This document shows, in pieces, positions 26,740 to 35,964 of a DNA stretch of 64,000 nucleotides; position 1 is the first letter of the stretch; every line of letters starts with the position of its first letter. The notes beneath the pieces were generated by a model, which saw only the letters and a list, made by a program, of their open reading frames with translations, was not told where the DNA came from and ran no database searches. The stretch covers positions 3,304,577-3,368,576 of the forward strand of contig NZ_KB731324.1 of the NCBI RefSeq assembly GCF_000353285.1, given 5' to 3'. Origin of the DNA: Leptolyngbya boryana PCC 6306 (lineage in GTDB: Bacteria > Cyanobacteriota > Cyanobacteriia > Leptolyngbyales > Leptolyngbyaceae). Made by a program: the position numbers and the translations under genes.

Positions 26740-28050
26740 CTAGCTAGCTTTTCGTCGGAACTTCACTTGGAGTCCATCTTTCGGTTGCGGTGTTGGAATC
26801 ATTTGCAAGTCAAGATTCTGTCCAGGGACTAACTCCCATTCATAATTGCGAACGAGTAGCGCTGCAAAAATTCTCATTTCTAATCGGGCAAACTCTTTCC
26901 CCAAACACTCGCGGATTCCACCACCAAAGGGCACGTGACTAAAAGGCTCAAGCTTTTGCTCTGGATTGAAGCGCTCTGGATCAAACTGTTTCGGATTCGG
27001 ATAAAGGGTACTATCTTGATGGGTTTGACCAATCTCGTATAGGACTTGTGAGCCTTTAGGAATCTTATAGCCGTCAAACTCACACTCTTGAATGACTTCT
27101 CGAAATCCTCCACCTACAGGAGATACGACTCGCAGCACTTCTTTCAAGACTTGATCGAGAAAGTCCATCTGCTTTAAGTCTTCGAGTGTGAGTAAGTCGT
27201 CGTTCTTAAACTGCGATTGTTCGGCTCGAAGCCGCTCTAAGATCGCTGGATGTTGCGCCATCAACAGACAGAAAGACGCGATCGCTGAAGTCAAGGTTTC
27301 ATGTCCCGCAAACAATAAGGTCAATACTTGATCTTTGAGTTCATCAATACTCAAGCGATTTCCCTCTTCGTCTTTCGCATTGAGTAAAAGACTGAGCGAA
27401 TCTGATTCTATGTTTTCTTGCGATTGGCGAGCTTTGACAACGCGTTCAATCTCATCTAGCAACAACTGACGGCTTGTTAAGGCTTGACTAAACTTAGTTC
27501 CTGGCAACTTCAGAGGCACAGAAAATAACCCTTTTACCCAGATCTCAAACAATTCTCCAAACCGAGTTTGCGAACCAGATGAAATACCCACAATGAGCTG
27601 ACAGGCAATGTCGAGTGTGTAATTCCGCAGTTCTGGATACCAACGGATCGTCTCTTTCTGCGCCCAACGATCGAGATAGTTTTGGGTGATGCTCGTCATT
27701 GTCGGAATATAGCTAGCTAGTGCTCTTGGCTGAAACGCTTGAACTAATAGCTTACGGCGCTGTTGATGAAGGCTCCCTTGCTGAACCGGGACTGAGGCAG
27801 ATCCTAGTAATGTCTTTACGCTGGGGGGCCAACTGATAACAAAGTATTGATTCTCGTTGAGCAGCACAAAGCGAACTGCATCGACTCCTGATAGAACAAT
27901 CGTCGATCGACCAAAGAGATTGGTTCTAAAAACGTTGCCAAACTGTTTGTGTCGTTTAGTAGAAAAGTCAGGATCGTTCAGAAAACCGAATGTTTCACCG
28001 ATAACGGGTAATCCTGAAGAACCGGGAGGCAAAGGGAGGGAACTGGACAT
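26740..28050 (-). CDS. Cytochrome P450, CYP120-like
   Basis: About 436 residues with all P450 landmarks: the proline-rich start LPLPPGSSGLPVIGE, the I-helix oxygen-activation motif FAGHET, the ExxR pair in KEVLRVV, the PERF loop and the haem-ligand loop FGGGIRECLG, with the Cys at about residue 382. The overall sequence resembles the cyanobacterial CYP120 family, where Synechocystis CYP120A1 hydroxylates retinoids, so a carotenoid-derived substrate is plausible. ATG 28050 is used; an in-frame TTG at 28074 is possible. The redox partner is presumably ferredoxin. No partner gene is adjacent. Confidence 0.9.
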   Translation of the reverse strand: MSSSLPLPPGSSGLPVIGETFGFLNDPDFSTKRHKQFGNVFRTNLFGRSTIVLSGVDAVRFVLLNENQYFVISWPPSVKTLLGSASVPVQQGSLHQQRRKLLVQAFQPRALASYIPTMTSITQNYLDRWAQKETIRWYPELRNYTLDIACQLIVGISSGSQTRFGELFEIWVKGLFSVPLKLPGTKFSQALTSRQLLLDEIERVVKARQSQENIESDSLSLLLNAKDEEGNRLSIDELKDQVLTLLFAGHETLTSAIASFCLLMAQHPAILERLRAEQSQFKNDDLLTLEDLKQMDFLDQVLKEVLRVVSPVGGGFREVIQECEFDGYKIPKGSQVLYEIGQTHQDSTLYPNPKQFDPERFNPEQKLEPFSHVPFGGGIRECLGKEFARLEMRIFAALLVRNYEWELVPGQNLDLQMIPTPQPKDGLQVKFRRKAS

Positions 28051-28162
28051 GCTGCTAGGGATGGTAAATGTCAACTCTTAGAGTTTAATCTCTATGTTGC
28101 CAAAAGTAAGTTCACGATCGTCCATTCCGTGGCTTAAAACACCCTCTAAAACTTACGAAAAA

Positions 28163-29062
28163 TCAGCGAAGTAAAATCCGGCTTCTTGGACCAATCTGAA
28201 CATCAGAATTTTTTGAACCTTCGAGGATAACGCGGCTAACGTCTTGCAATGGGTTATTGCTAAGCATACCTCCAAAGCTCGGGGCACTGTCGATCGTAGA
28301 GGATGCACTCGGCGTTGAAATCGGATTGCTAGTCGGATTGCTAATCGGATTGCTCGTTGGATTTGTAATTGGAGTGGGAGTTGTGCTGAGTGGAGCTAAG
28401 CCTGCGGGAATGATGACGCGCAGTTGAACTGGCATCGCAGTGATTTGGAAAGATGAAACAGTCGGACGTGGAGGAATTTGTGGATTAGCGGAAAAATTGT
28501 AGTGCGATCGAAAATCGAAAACGGTCGGGCTTGTGCCGCCATTGCGATCGCTGTAACGCGGACCTTGTCCAGTGATATCGAAGACTCCTTGATATTGCAA
28601 TCCCGTATTCGGATCGGTGGCAATACCTTCGTATCTTCCTCGTACGACTAATTCGTCTTGAATTGTGCCGTGGAAGCGAGTTGGGGCGTTGTGATTACGG
28701 CGAATGGGTTGGAGTTGACCGTTTGAAAGCACCGGAGAAGTGAGTGTGCCATCGGTTGAAACGATTGGAATTCCTCGGAAGTCTACAAAGTAGCGTCCTT
28801 GACTATCGACTTGGACTAAATTTGGATCAAAGTCCTGTGCAGAATAGACCAATTGCCCATTTCGGAAATAGCGACCTTGGCTATCTGTCGTGACTCTGGT
28901 TGTGCCTTGGTTGAAATTTGGATTTTGACTCGGAGGCACGACTGTTCCAGTCACTACGCCAGTACTGCGGATGGTGATTTGAGCAGACGCAATCGTACTA
29001 TGACAGCTAAGAGCCGCGATCGCAAGTGAAAAAGTAACCCAGAATTTCGAGAGCATGGTCAT
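28163..29062 (-). CDS. Secreted protein with Asn-Pro-rich repeat, unknown function
   Basis: A 299-residue protein with a clear signal peptide (residues 1-28, cleavage after ASA). The mature part has two similar SQGRYF-type units (DSQGRYFRNGQLVYS and DSQGRYFVDFRGIPI, about 60-95), a central beta-rich region, and a short low-complexity NPTSNPISNPTSNPIS repeat near residue 240. It is likely periplasmic or outer-membrane associated. It lies five bases downstream of the signal-less porin gene on the same strand and is probably co-transcribed with it. AGGA precedes the ATG. Confidence 0.7.
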   Translation of the reverse strand: MTMLSKFWVTFSLAIAALSCHSTIASAQITIRSTGVVTGTVVPPSQNPNFNQGTTRVTTDSQGRYFRNGQLVYSAQDFDPNLVQVDSQGRYFVDFRGIPIVSTDGTLTSPVLSNGQLQPIRRNHNAPTRFHGTIQDELVVRGRYEGIATDPNTGLQYQGVFDITGQGPRYSDRNGGTSPTVFDFRSHYNFSANPQIPPRPTVSSFQITAMPVQLRVIIPAGLAPLSTTPTPITNPTSNPISNPTSNPISTPSASSTIDSAPSFGGMLSNNPLQDVSRVILEGSKNSDVQIGPRSRILLR

Positions 29063-29067
29063 TGTTC

Positions 29068-30765
29068 CTAGAATCTAAAAGTTGCCCGAACTGCCCCGAC
29101 GACAACTGGATCATTTGCTTTGTTGTGATTGGGGTTGAAAATAACAATTACGCCAGGTGTCACCTCCAAGGCTGGATTGACTCTAGCTCGGTAGAACAGT
29201 TCTAAATGTAAGGCTGTGTCTGGCTGACCGCCTTTGCTCCCTGTATCGCTAAATCGAGGAAAGTTGTACTCTTCGGGTAGATTGCTGCTCGTAATTTTAG
29301 GCGGTTGTCCGAAGAGGATGCCACCGAGATTTCCCGGCACAAACAGATCCGGCAAGGCAGAAAAGACCATCCAATTTGTCGTCTGTACTGAACCCACAAC
29401 GCTGAGCGCTCTAGAAGATGTCCAACCGCCCCAACCGCCGATCGTGAATTTCCGATTCACCCGCCATGCTAAAGTCGCGCCGACGGCATGAGTCGTAAAA
29501 GCTGTGCGGGTTGGGGCAAACGGTGAAAGGAGTTGAGAATCCCCGATTCCTGTGCCCAAAAAGCCATCTGGGCTGCGAGAGAATAGGTAATGAATGCCGA
29601 GATCGATGTTGCGAGTCGGCGCGATCGTCAATTGTGCCCCTGCTGCATATCGACCGCCAATCAATCCACCGACATCCGCATTTCCAGGAAATCCAGGAAT
29701 TTCCGCGCTGTAAACGCCTTGCAAACTCACGCGCCGATTAATTTGCCAATCGAAGCCGATGCCGCCTGTGCCATTGCCGATCGCTAAAATCGGATTGCGC
29801 TGTCCAAGCAGAGAAAGTGCTCCTTCTCCAGAGCCTTCGAGTGGATTGATCCCGCGAAACGTATTCGAGGGAGTTACTCCAGATGCGCCGACTAAAACAC
29901 CGAAGTTTTTACTCACTGGGAAACGGTAAGAGAGATCGCTGACTACAAGTTGATTGTCTTGCTCAGACTCATAGGATAAGCGTCCCATATTCGTTAATAA
30001 ATTTGGGGCAGACGATCGCAAATTTCCGGTTTGTAAGGTTGTCAGTAGTAAATCTCTACCTGTGAATGAAGTGGCGAGCGAGAGTTGAAGATTGCTAGCA
30101 AGCGTTGTTTGCAGCTTGCCTTGGCGTTCTGGAACACCATCTCTGGGAAAGAGATCAATATTGGCTCGATTGCTTGTTTGAACTGAAGCGATCGCTTGTC
30201 CGAACAATCGCGTTGTCGTGGAAAATTGCTGTTTTTCGATCGTTGTAGTTCGAGCTTCTAAGCGATCGATGCGCCCTTTGAGTGCAGCTAAGTCTGTTGC
30301 GAATTCTATTTGCAGCTTTTGAGCAATTTCTAAGTCTTGACGGGTGATGATGTTAGTCGTTTGGGAAGCAATTAGGTCTTGAATACGATCGAGACAAGCA
30401 TTCAGTCCGGCTGCAAATTCAGATCGAGTCAAAGCACGATCGCCGCGAAAGGTTTGATCCGGATAGCCTGCAATACAACCGTAGCGTTCGACTAGAGTTT
30501 GAAGTGCCTGAAATGCCCAATCGGTTGGGCGAACGTCGGAGAGTTGCGAAACAGAAGTCACTTGCTCCATTCTGTCTGAGCTAGGCAGTTCACCACTGTC
30601 TGAGCTAGGCAGTTTGCTAAACTCTGGCGATCGAATTGCTTCTGGATGAGCAACTTTTGCTTTGGCTGGCAAACCAGTAGATTTCGTTTTTTGAATCGTT
30701 TTGCGCGCCACCACAAAAGACGGTGGCGTTTTCGGGGGATGAGCGATCGTATCGAGTTCAGACAT
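29068..30765 (-). CDS. SLH-OprB porin paralogue lacking a signal peptide
   Basis: A 565-residue member of the cyanobacterial iron-uptake porin family. It has an SLH domain (about 65-130, VTSVSQLSDVRPTDWAFQALQTLVERYGCIAGYP), a short coiled coil (RIDRLEARTTTIEKQQF) and a C-terminal OprB-type beta barrel ending in the aromatic VRATFRF. The 65 residues before the SLH domain are polar and basic, with no hydrophobic signal segment, and an in-frame stop lies upstream of the ATG. A 24-base segment is duplicated in this region (encoding two LPSSDS/LPSSDR copies). The typical paralogue at 56774 has a normal signal peptide. Confidence 0.85.
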   Translation of the reverse strand: MSELDTIAHPPKTPPSFVVARKTIQKTKSTGLPAKAKVAHPEAIRSPEFSKLPSSDSGELPSSDRMEQVTSVSQLSDVRPTDWAFQALQTLVERYGCIAGYPDQTFRGDRALTRSEFAAGLNACLDRIQDLIASQTTNIITRQDLEIAQKLQIEFATDLAALKGRIDRLEARTTTIEKQQFSTTTRLFGQAIASVQTSNRANIDLFPRDGVPERQGKLQTTLASNLQLSLATSFTGRDLLLTTLQTGNLRSSAPNLLTNMGRLSYESEQDNQLVVSDLSYRFPVSKNFGVLVGASGVTPSNTFRGINPLEGSGEGALSLLGQRNPILAIGNGTGGIGFDWQINRRVSLQGVYSAEIPGFPGNADVGGLIGGRYAAGAQLTIAPTRNIDLGIHYLFSRSPDGFLGTGIGDSQLLSPFAPTRTAFTTHAVGATLAWRVNRKFTIGGWGGWTSSRALSVVGSVQTTNWMVFSALPDLFVPGNLGGILFGQPPKITSSNLPEEYNFPRFSDTGSKGGQPDTALHLELFYRARVNPALEVTPGVIVIFNPNHNKANDPVVVGAVRATFRF

Positions 30766-30889
30766 CGGGGGTTGAATCTGAGTGCGGCTCCCCCCTTATA
30801 CCCAATATCTTGTATAAAAACGCACTTACTTTCTCGGTGCAGAGTGAATTCGGTAGACTTTCAGAGAGAAGTTCTGGTTCGATCGCGCT

Positions 30890-33736
30890 ATGACCTTGAT
30901 GCATGTTTGGGGCGCTCTGCTGATTTTCGGACTCTGTCCGATTCTGGGCGGATTGCCATTGATTCGGTGGATAACGACCCGTCTGACCGGGAAGCGGTTG
31001 CAGCAGCTTGGAACGGGGAATGTGAGCGTCTCGGCGGCGTTTTATCACGGGGGTAAATGGGTTGGGGTGCTGGCGGTGCTCTCGGAGGCATTGAAGGGCA
31101 TTGCGGCGGTTTTACTCGCGCGATCGTTCTTTCCAGATCGTCCAGAGTGGGAAATTTTTTCCCTGATTGCGCTGGTTTATGGGCGATACTTCATTGGAAA
31201 AGGAGCGGGGACGACCAATGTAGTTTGGGGATATGTCGTTCATGATCCACTCACCTCGTTTCTGGTGTTTCTGATTGGGGGAATTGGATTTACGATTTTG
31301 CGGGAGCGGCAAGCGGGAAAATTTGGGGTTTTGATTTTGTTTCCGCTGATTACCGTATTGAGACATCCACAGGAAACACCGCTGATTGTGGGGTCAGTGG
31401 GACTGGCAGCGTTTTTGTGGTGGATCTATAACCAGATTCCAGATGATTTGGATCTCAGATCTGATACGGCACAGAGAGGATCAAAAGCAATGTTTCAATT
31501 TCTTCGCGAAGATCGATCGCTGATTTCGCTCGATCAAGCGTTAAAAGCAGACAAAGTTGGACAAAAGGCAGCAACGCTCTCCGAGTTAAAGCGATCGGGT
31601 TATCCTGTGCCGGAGGGTTGGGTGCTTTTGCCAGGAGATGATCCGCAGCCGTTGATTCAGGCGATGCGGCCGAGTCGAGAGCAGCCCTTGATTGTTCGAT
31701 CCTCTGCGATCGGAGAAGATTCAGAATCAGCGTCGGCAGCGGGGCAGTACGGATCGATTGCAAATGTGACCCATCGAGAGTTACTGTTGCCTGCGATTAT
31801 GCGCTGTTTAGACTCGTATGAGCAAGAATCAGCAGTTCAGTATCGACGCGATCGCGCCATTCCAGATGCTTCGATGATTGTGCTCGTTCAGAATCAGATT
31901 CGAGGTGTGTTTTCGGGAGTAGCGTTTAGTCGCGATCCGATTTCGAGGCAAGGCGATGCAGTTTTGATTGAAGCTTTGCCTGGAAATGCTGATCAAGTTG
32001 TGTCAGGACAGGTGACTCCAGAGAGCTACATTGTGAATGTTCGCGAAGTGGGTCAAGATTGGGCTTTACCAAAAGAGCAGATGCTAGAAGTGTCGGGACA
32101 AGGGACAGTTCCGAACAGATTGATTCAGCAAGTTGCTTACTTAGCTCGACATTTAGAAGAATATTTTCATGGCGTGCCGCAAGATATCGAGTGGAGCTAT
32201 GACGGAGAAAAGCTCTGGTTACTCCAAGCTCGATCGATTACAACATTAGCTCCAATTTGGACGAGAAAGATTGCCGCAGAAGTGATTCCAGGCGCGATTC
32301 GACCGCTAACTTGGTCAATTAATCGACCGTTGACTTGTGGAGTTTGGGGGAAGATCTTTACGATCGTACTGGGAACACGCGCTCAAGGTCTGAACTTTGA
32401 GGAAACGGCTACGCTGCATTATTCTCATGCTTATTTTAATGCGACATTACTCGGGCAGATTTTTAGACGCATGGGGCTGCCTGCTGAGAGCTTGGAATTT
32501 CTGACTAGAGGTGCGAAGTTTAGTCGTCCTCCTTTACAATCGACGATGGCAAATTCGCCTGGACTCATGCGATTACTCAAGCGAGAAATGAGATTAGAGC
32601 AGGATTTCGCGAGAGATGAGCCGCGCTTTCTAGCAGCTTTGGAGCCGAGGTATGCAGAACTGTCTGAATTGTCGATCGAGGAACTAACAGAGCAAATTCA
32701 GCAAATTCTTGAGTTACTAGAACGTGCAACTTACTACAGCATCCTCGCTCCCTTAAGTGCTGCTTTGAGAAAAGCAATGTTTCGAGTCCAAGATGACGAG
32801 GTCGATAATCAGGATACTCCAGAAGTTGCTGCGATGAGAGCCTTGTCGAATCTTGCTAGCTCTGCTCGATCGCTGTTAGAAAACTCCGAAGATGTCTTTA
32901 CTCAACTTGAAAAAACGGCTCAAGGGCAAGCGATTTTGCATCAGTTTGATCAGATTCTCGATCGCTACGGCTATCTCAGCGAAGTTGGGACAGACATTGC
33001 GATTCCGACGTGGCGAGAGCAACCTGAACCGATTCGAGATTTATTTCGGCAATTCTGCTTAAATCCAACTCCCGAACCGACTTCGCCAAAGATTAAACAT
33101 CAAGGCGTACAGCGTCGCATTGCTTTAAAAGGAAAAGTTACCGAAATTTATAGTCGATTCCTCGCTGAACTCCGCTGGCGCTTTCTTGCGATCGAACAAC
33201 AGTGGCTTGCTTCCGGCATTCTCCATCAGCCGGGCGATATCTTTTTTCTAACGTATGCGGAGATTCGGCAGGGTAAAACCTCACAGTTTTCAGAACTTAT
33301 TCAACATCGTCGCGCCCAGTTTGATCACGATCGCCAACTTTCTCCGATTCCGCAATTAGTCTACGGAGACGATCCCCCAACTCCTGCTCTTCCCACTTGG
33401 CAAGCTTCTAATCGGCTGCAAGGCATCGGAGCAAGCGCGGGACAGGTGGCGGGAACAATTCGAGTCATGCGATCGCTCAATGGATTAGGCACCGTCGATC
33501 GCGACACCATTCTCGTCGTTCCTTACACAGATTCCGGCTGGATGCCTGTTTTGGCACGAGTCGGAGGACTGATTGCAGAAGTCGGAGGACGGCTCTCTCA
33601 TGGCGCGATCGTGGCACGAGAATATCGAATTCCAGCCGTCATGGACGTTCAACATGCCACTGAAATTTTGCGAGATGGGCAAAAAGTTCGGATCGACGGA
33701 CAGCTCGGAATTGTTGAGATCTTAGACGAGGGCTAA
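30890..33736 (+). CDS. PlsY-like acyltransferase domain fused to PEP-utilizer/PPDK-type kinase
   Basis: A 948-residue fusion. Residues 1-180 are a polytopic domain resembling the glycerol-3-phosphate acyltransferase PlsY (LGTGNVSVSAAFYHGG, SEALKG, YGRYFIGKGAGTTNVVW). Residues 205-470 form an ATP-grasp PPDK-N domain (GQKAATLSELKRSGYPVPEGWVL, IVRSSAIGEDSESASAAGQY, PQDIEWSYDGEKLWLLQARS). A helical linker leads to a swivelling PEP-utilizer domain with the catalytic His904 in GGRLSHGAIVARE. The layout resembles rifampin phosphotransferase and PEP synthase joined to a membrane acyltransferase. The substrate is unknown. Its start is divergent from the porin paralogue. Confidence 0.82.
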   Translation: MTLMHVWGALLIFGLCPILGGLPLIRWITTRLTGKRLQQLGTGNVSVSAAFYHGGKWVGVLAVLSEALKGIAAVLLARSFFPDRPEWEIFSLIALVYGRYFIGKGAGTTNVVWGYVVHDPLTSFLVFLIGGIGFTILRERQAGKFGVLILFPLITVLRHPQETPLIVGSVGLAAFLWWIYNQIPDDLDLRSDTAQRGSKAMFQFLREDRSLISLDQALKADKVGQKAATLSELKRSGYPVPEGWVLLPGDDPQPLIQAMRPSREQPLIVRSSAIGEDSESASAAGQYGSIANVTHRELLLPAIMRCLDSYEQESAVQYRRDRAIPDASMIVLVQNQIRGVFSGVAFSRDPISRQGDAVLIEALPGNADQVVSGQVTPESYIVNVREVGQDWALPKEQMLEVSGQGTVPNRLIQQVAYLARHLEEYFHGVPQDIEWSYDGEKLWLLQARSITTLAPIWTRKIAAEVIPGAIRPLTWSINRPLTCGVWGKIFTIVLGTRAQGLNFEETATLHYSHAYFNATLLGQIFRRMGLPAESLEFLTRGAKFSRPPLQSTMANSPGLMRLLKREMRLEQDFARDEPRFLAALEPRYAELSELSIEELTEQIQQILELLERATYYSILAPLSAALRKAMFRVQDDEVDNQDTPEVAAMRALSNLASSARSLLENSEDVFTQLEKTAQGQAILHQFDQILDRYGYLSEVGTDIAIPTWREQPEPIRDLFRQFCLNPTPEPTSPKIKHQGVQRRIALKGKVTEIYSRFLAELRWRFLAIEQQWLASGILHQPGDIFFLTYAEIRQGKTSQFSELIQHRRAQFDHDRQLSPIPQLVYGDDPPTPALPTWQASNRLQGIGASAGQVAGTIRVMRSLNGLGTVDRDTILVVPYTDSGWMPVLARVGGLIAEVGGRLSHGAIVAREYRIPAVMDVQHATEILRDGQKVRIDGQLGIVEILDEG

Positions 33737-33743
33737 CAAGGTT

Positions 33744-35477
33744 GTGATAAAAACGCTAATCTCTAGAACACATCAATTTCTGATGGCCAAGCCAACAACA
33801 GCAAGCGATCGAACTTCAAGCAGGCTTTGGTTCGGGTTAAGTCTTGGCTTTGCTCTTTACTATGGTAGTCTCGCACTTCAGAAATCATTTCAAGCTGAAT
33901 ATGTGGTGCAAGACGATGCTAGAGAATATGTGTTCTGGATGCAGCGATTTCTCGACCCCACTCTTTTACCCAATGATTTGATTGCACAATATTTCAAATC
34001 GATTACTCCGCCAGGATATGCTGCTTTCTATCATGGAATGGCAATCCTCGGAGTACAGCCGCTTTGGGTCAGCAAAGTTCTGCCTGTCGGTCTAGGACTG
34101 ATCACAACTTTTTACAGCTTTGCACTCTGCTTAAGGCTGTTTCCGTTTCCGATCACCGGATTTATTACAACGCTACTTCTCAATCAAAGCGTATGGTCTA
34201 GAGATGATTTAGGTTCTGCTACTCCTAGAGCTTTCGTAACGCCGTTATTTCTAGCCTTTCTATACTATCTACTTCGTCATCAGCGGCTTGGTATTCTGAT
34301 CGTTCTAGTTCTACAAGCATTGATTTATCCGCCTTTAGTGTTTATCACGATCGCGCTTTTATGCTGCACGCTTTGGGATGGGAATACAAGAAGACTAAAT
34401 TTCAATCAATTAAAATTTGTTGGCATCTGTGTTGGTTTTACCGCGATCGCGCTGCTTCCATATGGACTCGCTTCGAGCCAATTCGCTCCTGTGATCACGC
34501 GTGATCAAGCTTGGACAATGCCAGAACTTCATCCTGGTGGAAGACATCCCTTTTTTAATCCGAATCCCTGGGCATTCTGGCTGATTGGTGAACATAGTGG
34601 AATCATTCCACCGTTGATGCCACCCTTGATTTGGCTTGGTGTGTTGCTGCCGATTTTGATGCGATATCCGGTACGATTTCCGCTAGTCCAGCAGATCAAT
34701 CACCGAATCGCAATTCTCCCGAAAATGATTTGGGTTTCTTTAGGCTTATTTGCTGCGGCTCATTTATTGTTACTAAGACTGTTCTTCCCAACGCGATATA
34801 CGACTCACACGTTCCGGATTGTCTTAGCGATCGCGGCTGGAATTGTACTCACGATTCTGCTGGATACTCTACTGCGAGGCTGCAAAACTCTCGTAGCACA
34901 ACGCCGCTGGATAACTTTAGGAACGAGGCTGACATTGATGACCATGACAATGCTCGTATTCTTCACTTATCCACAAGTTTCCCAGGATTTTCCCAGGATC
35001 AATGTTCGGGTGATAAAAGATCCATCCCTCTATCAATTCTTAAAAACTCAGCCGAAAGATACTTTAGTCGCAACACTATCTGATGAAGCCAATAATATTT
35101 CGACTCTTGCTCAACGCTCTGTTTTATTTAGTAAAGAACACTCGCTTCCGTTTCATTTAGGATACTATCGCCCAATTCGCCAACGTATTTTAGACGTGAT
35201 GCAAGCGCAGTATAGTTCAGATCTTAGAGCCGCAAAACAAACGATCGACAAATATCAGATTAAACTTTGGTTGCTGGATCAACCCGCATTTACGCCTTTG
35301 TATCTCACGAATTCGACTTGGTTGAGCAGTTTCGAGCCTGAGTTTACGATCGCATTAACGAATCTCCAGCAAGGAAAAATTCCGGCACTCACAAAGCTTA
35401 CTCATTGCTCGGTTTTTAATACACCTCAACTTATGCTTCTAGATGCAGCTTGTATCAAGACTGCTGCCGAAGGGTGA
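33744..35477 (+). CDS. Polytopic membrane protein, GT-C glycosyltransferase-like
   Basis: A 577-residue protein with about ten membrane helices and a soluble C-terminal domain of about 160 residues. A VVQDDAREY motif follows the first helix (near residue 55), in the place where GT-C transferases carry their catalytic acidic pair. A PPGYAAFYHG segment comes next. This suggests a lipid-linked sugar transferase or related protein, but no named family is certain. It starts at GTG 33744, seven bases after the PEP-utilizer fusion stop, so co-transcription is likely. Confidence 0.6.
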   Translation: MIKTLISRTHQFLMAKPTTASDRTSSRLWFGLSLGFALYYGSLALQKSFQAEYVVQDDAREYVFWMQRFLDPTLLPNDLIAQYFKSITPPGYAAFYHGMAILGVQPLWVSKVLPVGLGLITTFYSFALCLRLFPFPITGFITTLLLNQSVWSRDDLGSATPRAFVTPLFLAFLYYLLRHQRLGILIVLVLQALIYPPLVFITIALLCCTLWDGNTRRLNFNQLKFVGICVGFTAIALLPYGLASSQFAPVITRDQAWTMPELHPGGRHPFFNPNPWAFWLIGEHSGIIPPLMPPLIWLGVLLPILMRYPVRFPLVQQINHRIAILPKMIWVSLGLFAAAHLLLLRLFFPTRYTTHTFRIVLAIAAGIVLTILLDTLLRGCKTLVAQRRWITLGTRLTLMTMTMLVFFTYPQVSQDFPRINVRVIKDPSLYQFLKTQPKDTLVATLSDEANNISTLAQRSVLFSKEHSLPFHLGYYRPIRQRILDVMQAQYSSDLRAAKQTIDKYQIKLWLLDQPAFTPLYLTNSTWLSSFEPEFTIALTNLQQGKIPALTKLTHCSVFNTPQLMLLDAACIKTAAEG

Positions 35478-35577
35478 TGCTTGGTACAGTTTGCTACAGT
35501 GGTTGACAGCTTGCCTTAAGGCGGGTTGTTTCGTGTGGATTGAGACAGAGAGTAGAGATTAGTCTAGGTAGACCAAT

Positions 35578-35940
35578 ATGAGTGGATCGAATGAATGGCA
35601 GAAAATCTTGCGAGGGATTCTGTTACTGATTGCATTGCATGGGATTGCCTTCGTCATCGCAGTTGCGATCGGCTTATTGATTTATGCTCTCATCACGATC
35701 GTGCCAAGTCGCTCAGACACTCAAGCGCTGTTTATCTTGCTGAATGGGTATACATCGCTTGCCTTTATGGTGATTGGGATTGGGATTTCCCAGATGTTTT
35801 ATGTGATTCCAGTCATTTTTGTTTTGCTGCTCGATCGACGCTACGCAACAATTAAAGGCATCATCATTGGGGCAGTACTCACTTTACTTTTCAATATTGC
35901 TGGAGTGACCCTATTCTTCTCATGGACGCTTCCGAGATGA
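35578..35940 (+). CDS. Small polytopic membrane protein, unknown
   Basis: A 120-residue protein with three membrane helices (about 10-40, 50-82 and 92-116) and very short loops. AGGTAG precedes the ATG. It contains no motif I recognise. It follows the GT-C-like gene after 100 bases on the same strand and converges on the methyltransferase gene. Confidence 0.6.
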   Translation: MSGSNEWQKILRGILLLIALHGIAFVIAVAIGLLIYALITIVPSRSDTQALFILLNGYTSLAFMVIGIGISQMFYVIPVIFVLLLDRRYATIKGIIIGAVLTLLFNIAGVTLFFSWTLPR

Positions 35941-35964
35941 TACAAACGAGAGCGAGAGAAAGTA

